Source: Chloroflexota bacterium
GTDB lineage: Bacteria > Chloroflexota > Anaerolineae > Aggregatilineales > Phototrophicaceae
Assembly: GCA_026708115.1 (NCBI GenBank)
Contig: JAPOVL010000025.1
Location: forward strand, 124,001-188,000
Length of the DNA stretch: 64,000 nt
Reading direction: 5' to 3'
In this document: positions 25,647 through 32,665 of the stretch, piece by piece
How the letters are laid out: every line of letters starts with the position of its first letter
How positions within the stretch are numbered: the first letter of the stretch is position 1
The notes under the pieces: generated by a model
The model's input: the letters and a program-made list of their open reading frames with translations, nothing else
Databases searched by the model: none
Told to the model about the DNA's origin: nothing
Translations under genes and position numbers: made by a program

Positions 25647-26041
25647 GATTCGCGATCAGCGATGATCGCTTCGGCTTCCATTTCCACCAGGTACTCGTCG
25701 CCGACCAGCGCGTGGATGTAAAGCAAGGTATTGGCCGGACGGATATCGCCGAAGTATTGTCCGTGCACGGCCGCGACCGCTTCCCAGTCGGCCCCTGGCG
25801 CCAGATAAATGCGCGTTCGCACCACATCCGACAATCCAGCGCCGGCTTCACCCAGCGCGACTTCTAGCTTCTTTATGATGAACTCGGTTTGCGCGCCGGC
25901 ATCCCCGATGCCGACGACCTCGCTCGCGCCGTCAGTGGCGGTGGTGCCAGAGATCTGTACGACATTGCCCAGCCGCACAGCCCGCGAATAACCGGCGATT
26001 TTTTCGTAATGCGTTCCCGAAGATATATTCTGTCGCGCCAT
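25643..26041 (-). CDS. RidA/YjgF-family protein, lacking the canonical arginine
   Basis: Protein of 132 residues with the Rid fold (VQISGTTATDGASEVVGIGD, QTEFIIKKLEVALGEAGAGL, VVRTRIYLAPGADWEAVAAVH). Canonical RidA hydrolyses 2-imino acids with an Arg in a PAR motif; here that motif is RPANTLLYI, Asn104 replacing the Arg, so it probably belongs to another Rid subgroup with different chemistry. It lies between the EamA exporter and the luciferase-like gene, with ATGA coupling to the latter. The neighbouring amino-acid-oxidase-like enzyme would make imines, which makes a related role attractive but not shown. Confidence 0.86.
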   Translation of the reverse strand: MARQNISSGTHYEKIAGYSRAVRLGNVVQISGTTATDGASEVVGIGDAGAQTEFIIKKLEVALGEAGAGLSDVVRTRIYLAPGADWEAVAAVHGQYFGDIRPANTLLYIHALVGDEYLVEMEAEAIIADRES

Positions 26042-26077
26042 GATCTACCCTATCACTCGGAGTCGGATGGGTAGAGC

Positions 26078-26980
26078 TTAACGGCTTTTGCCGATCATCA
26101 CCAGAACGACGCCCGTAATGATCGCCAGCATCGCCAAAACGCCGGTGCCCGTGATCGGTTCCGCCAAAATCCAGGCGCCCAGAATCACAGCGATAACCGG
26201 ATTGACGTAGGCGTAACTTGTCGCCAGCGCGGGACGGACCGTGCGCACCAGGTACATATACGCGCTGAAGCCGACCAGCGTGCCAATAACCGCCAAATAG
26301 ATCAGCGCCGCTGTCGACAGGGCTGACGGATTGCCGGGGAATTGTTCGCCGCGCATGAAACTGATCATTGTCAAGGAAAGCAAACCGCCGATCATCTGGC
26401 AGAATATCGCCATAAAGCCCGAAGGCAAAGACAAACGGCTGCTCAATACCGTACCGAAAGCCCAGAGCATGGGACCGATCAGCAAGATCAAAGCGCCCAG
26501 GGGTTGGGCTTGCATCCCGCTTTCCATATTGAGGATAGCCACCCCGCAAATGCCGATTGCCAGGCCCAGCACTTCGATTTGGCCCGGTCGCTGACCGAAG
26601 AAGAAAGCGATCAGGGTAGCCCAGATCGGTACCGCGCCGACCGCCAGCGACGCCAGTCCACTGGTCACGCCCACATCCTGCCCCAGCGCGACCATGCCCG
26701 CGCCAGCAAACATCAATGCGCCGGTGATAGCCGCATTCAGCATCAAGCGCCGCGAGGGAAAACGCGCCTTGCGGGCGCGCAGCGCCAGAAACAAGATGGC
26801 AATTGAAACGGCCAGGCGTATGGCCGTGAGCATGAAAGGCCCGTAACTTTCCAGTACAATAGCCGCGCCCAGGTAAGTTGAGCCCCAGATCAGATAGGTC
26901 ACGCCAAGGGCGGCCGCCACCCGAATCGTCGACAATTGAAGCTGCAAGAAAGGCTTTGGCAGTGATTTGATCGCAGTCAC
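26078..26980 (-). CDS. EamA/DMT-family transporter
   Basis: Protein of 300 residues with ten predicted membrane helices arranged as two EamA repeats: the first begins AALGVTYLIWGSTYLGAAIV, the second near LGALILLIGPMLWAFGTVLSS, and it ends AGVLAMLAIITGVVLVMIG. Many members export amino acids or metabolites (RhtA/YdcZ-like). It is 36 bases upstream of the RidA-like gene and 52 bases downstream of the amino-acid-oxidase-like gene, all on the minus strand, so likely one operon. Substrate unknown; amino acids are the natural guess from context. Confidence 0.9.
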   Translation of the reverse strand: MTAIKSLPKPFLQLQLSTIRVAAALGVTYLIWGSTYLGAAIVLESYGPFMLTAIRLAVSIAILFLALRARKARFPSRRLMLNAAITGALMFAGAGMVALGQDVGVTSGLASLAVGAVPIWATLIAFFFGQRPGQIEVLGLAIGICGVAILNMESGMQAQPLGALILLIGPMLWAFGTVLSSRLSLPSGFMAIFCQMIGGLLSLTMISFMRGEQFPGNPSALSTAALIYLAVIGTLVGFSAYMYLVRTVRPALATSYAYVNPVIAVILGAWILAEPITGTGVLAMLAIITGVVLVMIGKSR

Positions 26981-27032
26981 GCCTGGTCTATGCGCTCGCG
27001 CTAGTTTTGAATAAATATCGGACAGGTCCGCT

Positions 27033-27974
27033 TCAACGATTCGACAGGTTCCGCGCTAAAGCCAGCACCTCAAGGGCGCAGCCCCAAGACAAAGTGAAGC
27101 CGATCGATCCGTGCCCGTAATTGTGAATGACAGTCCACTCATCGGAGCGTTTTTCCACTTCCAGCCGCACCGCTGCGCGTCCCGGTCGTATCCCCACGGC
27201 AGTGCGAATGATCGCCGCGTCAGTCACAGCCGGCTCGATCTGCGAACAGCGTTCCAGAATATCCCGGCTCTGTGCCCCGTCGACCTCCGGACGCCAGCTG
27301 TTGTACTGATAAATGCCGCCGAGCAGAATCCCGTCATCACGGGGAAAGAGATAGGTATCGTCCCTCGCGCGCATGGTGCCGCTGCGGATCTGCGGCGCCT
27401 CGACGAGAAGCGTTTGTCCGCGTATCGGGAACACGTCGGGATCCGGCGTGACATATTTGGCCCAAGCCCCCGTGCAATTGACCAGCAGCCGACCTTCGTC
27501 CCCGAGGCCGTCAAGCGACGCCACGTCGCGAACTTCCAGTTTTCCGCCCGCCTCCAGGAACTGCTCCTGCAAATTCTGCAAATAGCGCGGCGGCGCCACG
27601 ATCGGCACATCCATTATCCAGCCGTCCCGGGCATCCGACGGCAATTCCTCAGGCCGCATCTTCGCGAAGAAGGGCAGCTTGTCTTTGAACCAGGGCAGGC
27701 CAACTTGCTCTGGAAAAACCTGGCGCATCCGCCGCAGACCAACGCCGCTATCAGCCTGTTTAGCCAGCCCGAGAAAATGCGCAAGCGAATGGTCCGCCCA
27801 TCGTCGCGAGCAACCCGCTACGCTGCCCCCCGACCAAACAGCGCCGGCCGCCGCTGAAGCGGTGACCTGCGGCAAATCGCGCGTCAGGATACGGACTTCA
27901 AAGCCCGCAAGCTGCAGGTTCAGCGCCGAGCTCAATCCGGAGACGCCTGCGCCGATAACCGTGGCTTTCTGCAT
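27033..27974 (-). CDS. FAD-dependent D-amino-acid-oxidase-like oxidoreductase (DAO family)
   Basis: Protein of 313 residues. The FAD-binding motif ATVIGAGVSGLSSALNLQ opens it, and the C-terminal IHNYGHGSIGFTLSWGCA matches the D-amino-acid oxidase signature, with the Arg of IRTAVGIRPGRAAVRLE in the substrate-binding position. The length fits D-amino-acid or D-aspartate oxidases, which oxidise the amino acid to an imino acid with release of hydrogen peroxide. I start at the ATG at 27974 (AGGG upstream), not at the in-frame ATG at 28031. Its downstream partners are an exporter, a Rid protein and a luciferase-like enzyme. Confidence 0.88.
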   Translation of the reverse strand: MQKATVIGAGVSGLSSALNLQLAGFEVRILTRDLPQVTASAAAGAVWSGGSVAGCSRRWADHSLAHFLGLAKQADSGVGLRRMRQVFPEQVGLPWFKDKLPFFAKMRPEELPSDARDGWIMDVPIVAPPRYLQNLQEQFLEAGGKLEVRDVASLDGLGDEGRLLVNCTGAWAKYVTPDPDVFPIRGQTLLVEAPQIRSGTMRARDDTYLFPRDDGILLGGIYQYNSWRPEVDGAQSRDILERCSQIEPAVTDAAIIRTAVGIRPGRAAVRLEVEKRSDEWTVIHNYGHGSIGFTLSWGCALEVLALARNLSNR

Positions 27975-28150
27975 GACGCTACCCTGTTCTATTAAGCGAA
28001 TTGATGTCAATCGTTTCCGCCGCGCTCTCACTAAGAATGCGGCGATGCCCGGAGCATTCTAACACAGAATCTGGTAGACGCCCGGTCAAGCAGCAAACTC
28101 GGCGACTCGCCAAGCGAAACAGGGTCAACAGAATAGAAAAACCAGATCGC

Positions 28151-28665
28151 GGTAGTGTATCGATTTCGGTTGCAATAGAGAACAAGCGAATGCGATAGAC
28201 TAGCAAATCCGCGGCCGCGATATGGGCGAAATGGCGAGAACTGCGCCAAGCAATTCCAGGATTGCGCCAATGCCGAATCGCAGCCTCGGCGAGGGTTTGA
28301 GGGGGTATGAGAGCGATCATGGCGTTGGCGCGCGCCATAAAACTATTTTGCGCCAAGACGCCAATGGCAAATTGCGCTGAAAGCAAGCGCGCGCGAGCGT
28401 TAGAGAGGACGACGCCTTGGCGTAATTTAGGCCAGCCCATGGCGCAAATTGGCTCCCGATGGCGCAGTGTGCGCCGGTCTATTATTAATTCATATTGCAT
28501 TGTCTGTTTCTCGGACAAAGAAAAGTTTTTTTCGGACAAAGCAGCCGCTTTCGGACAAAGTTGAGATGTGATCGCGTTGTAGGCGGAGGCGGTCATACGC
28601 TTAGGGTAGCAGAGGCGCTTGGGCAGCAGGCGACTATATGGTCGCGCATTTTGGGATACACTACC
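28151..28665. mobile_element. 515-bp non-coding element with TIRs and 8-bp target duplication
   Basis: The element begins GGTAGTGTATCGATTTCGG and ends with the inverse of GGTAGTGTATC. CAGATCGC flanks it on both sides (28143-28150 and 28666-28673). Its body is an inverted homologue of 15945-16464, with diverged but easily aligned sequence over about 480 bases. Three TCGGACAAAG repeats lie at 28511, 28532 and 28551, 19-21 bases apart, and a CGACTATATGGTCGCG palindrome is near the right end. Open frames that cross it are not conserved between the two copies, so it appears non-coding. Confidence 0.75.
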
Positions 28666-28673
28666 CAGATCGC

Positions 28674-28828
28674 GGTAGTGTATCCTTTTCGGTTGAAACA
28701 GAAAATTTTAACCACCGAGGACACCGAGACCACCGAGAAAAAGCCAAAAGTATAGTTGCTCTCCAAGTTCTTTGCGCAATTGTGGTGAAATGAGTTGATT
28801 TAATTTCAACCGAATTCGATACAGTATC
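28674..28828. mobile_element. 155-bp MITE-like element sharing the target duplication
   Basis: Begins GGTAGTGTATCCTTTTCGG and ends, reversed, GATACTGTATCGAATTCGG, each followed by TTGAAA. The 8-bp repeat CAGATCGC precedes it (28666-28673) and follows it (28829-28836), so three copies of the repeat bracket two adjacent elements. The interior has a CACCGAGGACACCGAG short-period repeat (about 28710-28745). Non-coding; same family as 3436-3600. Confidence 0.75.
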
Positions 28829-28836
28829 CAGATCGC

Positions 28837-29229
28837 GGGGATTTGTCATTATGCGTTGAATGCGCTAACCTCTAGCTGGTATTCAAGATCAGACCTGTGC
28901 AGATTCGGCTATTGACCGAGATTCTTAGACTTCATCAACTATGGTAGAATATCGATTTGCTACTCAGGTGAGAATTGAGCCGCGCCTATCCAAGTTCTCG
29001 CTGTATTACTCTAGTACGCTATCGCCTCGGCATAGATGATTGTTTACAGTCATTAAGTTGTTGACATGAAAGGGACGCTTGCCCCCCGAGTCAAGAATCC
29101 GTTTGAGTATAATCACGAGAATGAGGAGGAAACTTATCGAGCAGATTGACTGTCGAAGATTATCTGTCGAATCAGATAATTGATTGTGCCAATACAACTT
29201 AGTCGGCTTAGTGATATGGAGATAGAAAG
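28837..29229. other. Upstream region of the sugar ABC operon
   Basis: About 390 bases without a gene. AT-rich compared with the surroundings. It contains a TATAAT at 29108-29113 without a convincing -35, TTGACA at 29061-29066, and a perfect inverted repeat ATTATCTG-N6-CAGATAAT at 29159-29180, 50 bases before the ATG of the binding-protein gene. Confidence 0.5.
29159..29180. promoter_or_regulatory. Perfect inverted repeat, candidate operator
   Basis: ATTATCTG (29159-29166), six-base spacer, CAGATAAT (29173-29180). Its place just upstream of a sugar transporter operon suits a repressor site. No regulator gene lies next to it, so the cognate protein is unknown. Confidence 0.45.
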
Positions 29230-30555
29230 ATGACTAGACATATGAAGATGAGTCGTCGAGATTTCTTGCGCGCCAGCGCGGCCGGTACGGCATTGGCGGG
29301 CAGCAGTTTGGTCCCGGGCATGAGCCGCGTCTTGGGCCAGGACGTCAGTGAAGTGTCGATCATGTTTTGGGATGGTCCCCCTTTGATCGGTATTCGTGAA
29401 CAGGCCTTGACCCCGTTTGACGAGGCTTATCCAGATTGCAGGCTCAATTTCATCAGCGTTCCCGGCGGCGGCTACAATGACAAATTGTTGACCATGCTTG
29501 CGGCCAACGAAGCGCCCGATGTCTTCATCATACGCATCGGCCAACTGCCAGAATTCTTGAGTAAAGACCTGCTGGTCGATCTCAAGCCCTTTATTGATGC
29601 TGAAGACTATGATCTAAGTCAATTCCCCGATCTTGCTATCGAAGCTTACACCCATGATGGCGGCATCTACGGTGTCCCGGACAATGTGGCGACAATCGCG
29701 CTCTTCTACAATCAGGACATGTTCGAGGAAGCCGGCGCCATGCTGCCCACCGCGCAATGGGACGACGAAGCCTGGACGGTAGACGACTTCTTTAGCTCCT
29801 GCGAGAAACTGACAAAGCGTGAAGGCAACAGAACGACGCAATACGCCTATGACGTTAGCGGCTGGGACAAGATTTGGCAGATCTGGGTGCGCATCTTCGG
29901 CGGCCAGATTGTCGATGATCCCTTCTTCCCGACAGAATGCGTACTCAACGAGCCCCCGGCCGTAGAGGCCTTGCAATTCTACTCCGACCTGCGCTGGGAA
30001 CACGGCTTCGCGCCCAGACCGGACGCGATGGCGGAGTTCGGCACGGATACGCTGATGCAGACGGGCCGGCTGGCAATGTTCCAAAGCGGTAGCTGGAGCT
30101 TCCCCAACTATCGCAATGTTGATTTCAATGTTGCCTTGGGCCACTTCCCGTCGGGCAAGGGCGGCAGAGCCAATTACGTCTTCTACTATCCGCTTGTCGT
30201 TCCCAAGACCACCGAGGTGCCGCAATGCGCCTGGAACTTGCTCAAGTACTTCAATGGTCCGGCCATGGAGACCATCATTAAGGAAGGCGGCTTGCAAGGC
30301 ACGACCTTCTCTGCCCAGGAAGAGTGGTTTGTCACCGATCCGCTGCCCCCGGCCAACAAGCAGGTTATGGTCGATGCCGCCCGGCACTTCGTGGCGCCGG
30401 ATCCGGTCTTGACCAACTGGGACGCGATCACACGGATCATGCAGGCCGAACTGGATCTGCTCTTCATCGGTGAAGAGCGCGACGCCAAGGTCATCATGGA
30501 CAGGATCGTCGAACAGGTCAATCCGATGATCGTGGAAGGGCAATGGCGTCAGTAA
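29230..30555 (+). CDS. Sugar ABC transporter substrate-binding protein (family 1, Tat signal)
   Basis: Protein of 441 residues. A twin-arginine signal (MSRRDFLRASAAGTALAGSS) leads into the SBP_bac_1 fold: VSIMFWDGPPLIGIREQALT, NDKLLTMLAANEAPDVFI, GIYGVPDNVATIALFYNQDMFEEAGA and TGRLAMFQSGSWSFPNYR, the usual carbohydrate-binding pattern. GGAGATAGAAAG before the ATG at 29230 is a clear ribosome-binding site. It is followed by two MalFG-like permeases and a GH127 arabinofuranosidase, so the ligand is plausibly an arabinose-containing oligosaccharide. No ATPase is in this operon; a shared MsiK/UgpC-type ATPase would be needed. Confidence 0.93.
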   Translation: MTRHMKMSRRDFLRASAAGTALAGSSLVPGMSRVLGQDVSEVSIMFWDGPPLIGIREQALTPFDEAYPDCRLNFISVPGGGYNDKLLTMLAANEAPDVFIIRIGQLPEFLSKDLLVDLKPFIDAEDYDLSQFPDLAIEAYTHDGGIYGVPDNVATIALFYNQDMFEEAGAMLPTAQWDDEAWTVDDFFSSCEKLTKREGNRTTQYAYDVSGWDKIWQIWVRIFGGQIVDDPFFPTECVLNEPPAVEALQFYSDLRWEHGFAPRPDAMAEFGTDTLMQTGRLAMFQSGSWSFPNYRNVDFNVALGHFPSGKGGRANYVFYYPLVVPKTTEVPQCAWNLLKYFNGPAMETIIKEGGLQGTTFSAQEEWFVTDPLPPANKQVMVDAARHFVAPDPVLTNWDAITRIMQAELDLLFIGEERDAKVIMDRIVEQVNPMIVEGQWRQ

Positions 30556-30572
30556 GATTGACGAGTCTTTTG

Positions 30573-30602
30573 GGGGTGTTCGCGGCATGGGCCCAACACC
30601 CC
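30573..30602 (+). promoter_or_regulatory. Stem-loop between binding-protein and permease genes
   Basis: GGGGTGTT (30573-30580) pairs perfectly with AACACCCC (30595-30602) over a 14-base loop, starting 18 bases after the stop of the binding-protein gene. No T-run follows, so it is more likely an mRNA-stabilising or attenuating stem than a full terminator. Confidence 0.5.
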
Positions 30603-30733
30603 TCCCACTTGTAAAACGTGAATGTGCCCGGCCTACCTTTGCTTCCAATCACCGGACTACCGCTTGCCGTTTCAGGAATTGATACAAACCAGCCGTCTCA
30701 GGCCCGACCTTTGCTGGCCGTGATCTCGCCGCC

Positions 30734-31678
30734 ATGAATATTTCTGTTCCTAGCGGAATCCTCTCCAGACGAATCGGCAGAGGGTTCAAATACAACACTG
30801 CAGAAACCCGACTGGCCTGGGTAATGGTATCGCCTTGGTTAGTCGGATTCCTCATTTTTACCGCCTTTCCCATGATCGCATCTCTGGTCCTGTCCTTCAC
30901 CGAATGGGATATTTTGACGCCGCCCGAGTTTGTCGGCTTGGAAAATTATCACAAGATGTTCTTCGTCGATAAATACGCCATGCATTCAATGAAAATCACT
31001 ATCGTGTTTTCGGCGGTGTCGATCCCGCTGAATATCGTATTCGGCTTGGCCATCGCCATGCTCTTAAACACCAATATTCGGGGACTTTCTACATTTCGAA
31101 CCATTTATTACCTGCCCGCCATCTTGTCCGGCGTCGCTGTCGCCCTCATGTGGCGCTGGATTTTCTCTACCGATTTCGGCCTGATTAATGCGGCGCTGAA
31201 TGTCCTCGGCATCCAGGGACCGGCCTGGCTCGCCGATCGTACCTGGGTCATACCCTCCTTCGTCGTGATGCGCCTTTGGAGCGTCGGCGGCGGCATGGTC
31301 ATTTATTTGGCCGGCCTGCAATCCATCCCCACCGATCTCTACGAAGCTGCGGAAATCGACGGCGCCAACTGGTGGAAGCGGATCCGTCATATCACCTTGC
31401 CCATGCTCAGCCCGACGATCTTTTTCCAGCTCATCATCGGTGTCATCTTCTCGATGCAGATCTTCACCGAAGCCTTTATCATGACCAATGGCGGACCGGC
31501 CAATGCCTCGCTTTTCTTCATTCTCTATCTTTATCGAAAGGCATTTCAAGACTTCCAAATGGGTTATGCCTCCGCTTTGGCATGGCTGCTTTTTGTAGTG
31601 ATCCTGGCATTTACGCTCATTCTCTTCCGCACGGCGAAGTATTGGGTGTATTACGAAGGCGAAACTGAAGGGAACTAG
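30734..31678 (+). CDS. Sugar ABC transporter permease, MalF/UgpA-like
   Basis: Protein of 314 residues with six membrane helices: WVMVSPWLVGFLIFTAFPMI opens it, and the ATPase-contacting EAA loop is YEAAEIDGANWWKRIRHITL. The ALLFLPAILSG-like TIYYLPAILSGVAVALMWRW segment is typical of UgpA/LacF permeases. No good ribosome-binding site is seen before the ATG at 30734; position and family length support it. Three bases separate it from the second permease. Confidence 0.93.
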   Translation: MNISVPSGILSRRIGRGFKYNTAETRLAWVMVSPWLVGFLIFTAFPMIASLVLSFTEWDILTPPEFVGLENYHKMFFVDKYAMHSMKITIVFSAVSIPLNIVFGLAIAMLLNTNIRGLSTFRTIYYLPAILSGVAVALMWRWIFSTDFGLINAALNVLGIQGPAWLADRTWVIPSFVVMRLWSVGGGMVIYLAGLQSIPTDLYEAAEIDGANWWKRIRHITLPMLSPTIFFQLIIGVIFSMQIFTEAFIMTNGGPANASLFFILYLYRKAFQDFQMGYASALAWLLFVVILAFTLILFRTAKYWVYYEGETEGN

Positions 31679-31681
31679 GCG

Positions 31682-32533
31682 ATGACCGGGCGCTTTTTCA
31701 TCGGCTTGAATCTGCGGAATACCATCGGCAAACTCGTCGTCTATGCCTTGCTGGGCGCAGGCTCGATAGTGATCCTGATGCCCTTCGCCTGGATGATCTC
31801 GACATCGCTAAAGGATTTGTCGCATATCTTCCGTTTCCCTCCAGAATTCATCCCCGATCCGGTCATATGGGACAACTACCCGAATGCGCTGACAAAGCTG
31901 CCCTTTGATCTCTATCTGGCCAATACCTTGATCATTGTGGCCGCAACCTTGATCGGGGAACTCGGTGTCTCGGCCGTTGTTGCCTTCGCCTTTGCGCGCT
32001 TGCGTTGGCGGGGCCGGGACGCCTTGTTCATCGTTGTCCTGGCGACGATGATGCTGCCGAGGCAAGTGACCTTGATCCCCGATTTTCTGATTTTCCGGTT
32101 CTTTGGCATGTACGACACCTATTGGCCGCTCGTGATTCCCTCCTGGTTCGGCAATCCCTTTTACATCTTTCTCATCAGACAATACTTCATGACCATTTCT
32201 CGCGAACTTGATGAAGCGGCGCTCTTGGACGGCTGTTCCAAATTTGGTGTCTTTTGGCGCATCACCTTGCCGCTGTCGGTACCGGTTTTGGCGGCCGTGG
32301 CGATTTTCTCCTTCCAATACCATTGGAACGACTTCTTCCGGCCGCTTATCTTCTTGTCGGATACGGACAAGGCGACTTTGGCGCTCGGCTTGCGCTATTT
32401 CCAGGGCACCTATGGCACCGAGTGGAATTCGCTGATGGCGGCGTCCCTGGTCGTCATGCTGCCGCTCATTGTCGTCTTCTTTTTCGCTCAACGTATTTTC
32501 ATCCAGGGTGTGGTCTTCACGGGCTACAAGTAG
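31682..32533 (+). CDS. Sugar ABC transporter permease, MalG/UgpE-like
   Basis: Protein of 283 residues, six membrane helices. Landmarks are PFAWMISTSLKDLSHIFRFP near the start, NTLIIVAATLIGELGVSAVV, the EAA loop ELDEAALLDGCSKFGVFWRI and the end FFFAQRIFIQGVVFTGYK, all standard for MalG/UgpE-type subunits. GAAGGGAACTAGGCG before the ATG gives the ribosome-binding site inside the end of the first permease. Forms the membrane channel with that protein. Confidence 0.93.
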   Translation: MTGRFFIGLNLRNTIGKLVVYALLGAGSIVILMPFAWMISTSLKDLSHIFRFPPEFIPDPVIWDNYPNALTKLPFDLYLANTLIIVAATLIGELGVSAVVAFAFARLRWRGRDALFIVVLATMMLPRQVTLIPDFLIFRFFGMYDTYWPLVIPSWFGNPFYIFLIRQYFMTISRELDEAALLDGCSKFGVFWRITLPLSVPVLAAVAIFSFQYHWNDFFRPLIFLSDTDKATLALGLRYFQGTYGTEWNSLMAASLVVMLPLIVVFFFAQRIFIQGVVFTGYK

Positions 32534-32665
32534 CCCCGCGGCGGCGGCGAAAATGGCTCGCGCGCTTACGCAATGCTGCGAGCCTGCCTGGTTATCATAT
32601 GAGGTGATGCATTAAACAAGCGCTACTGACGCGCACACTCGATACTAGATACAAAAGGATACGAC

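Noticed and set aside
28511..28560. Three regularly spaced TCGGACAAAG repeats as a possible CRISPR
   Set aside because: Repeat unit of about 10 bases and 10-base spacers are far too short, and there are no cas genes; they are iterons of the element.
27979..28596. Minus-strand frame of 205 codons spanning the 515-bp element
   Set aside because: It runs through element and flanking DNA, and its counterpart in the other copy is frameshifted.
29061..29113. TTGACA and TATAAT upstream of the sugar operon as one promoter
   Set aside because: The hexamers are 41 bases apart, incompatible with sigma-70 spacing.
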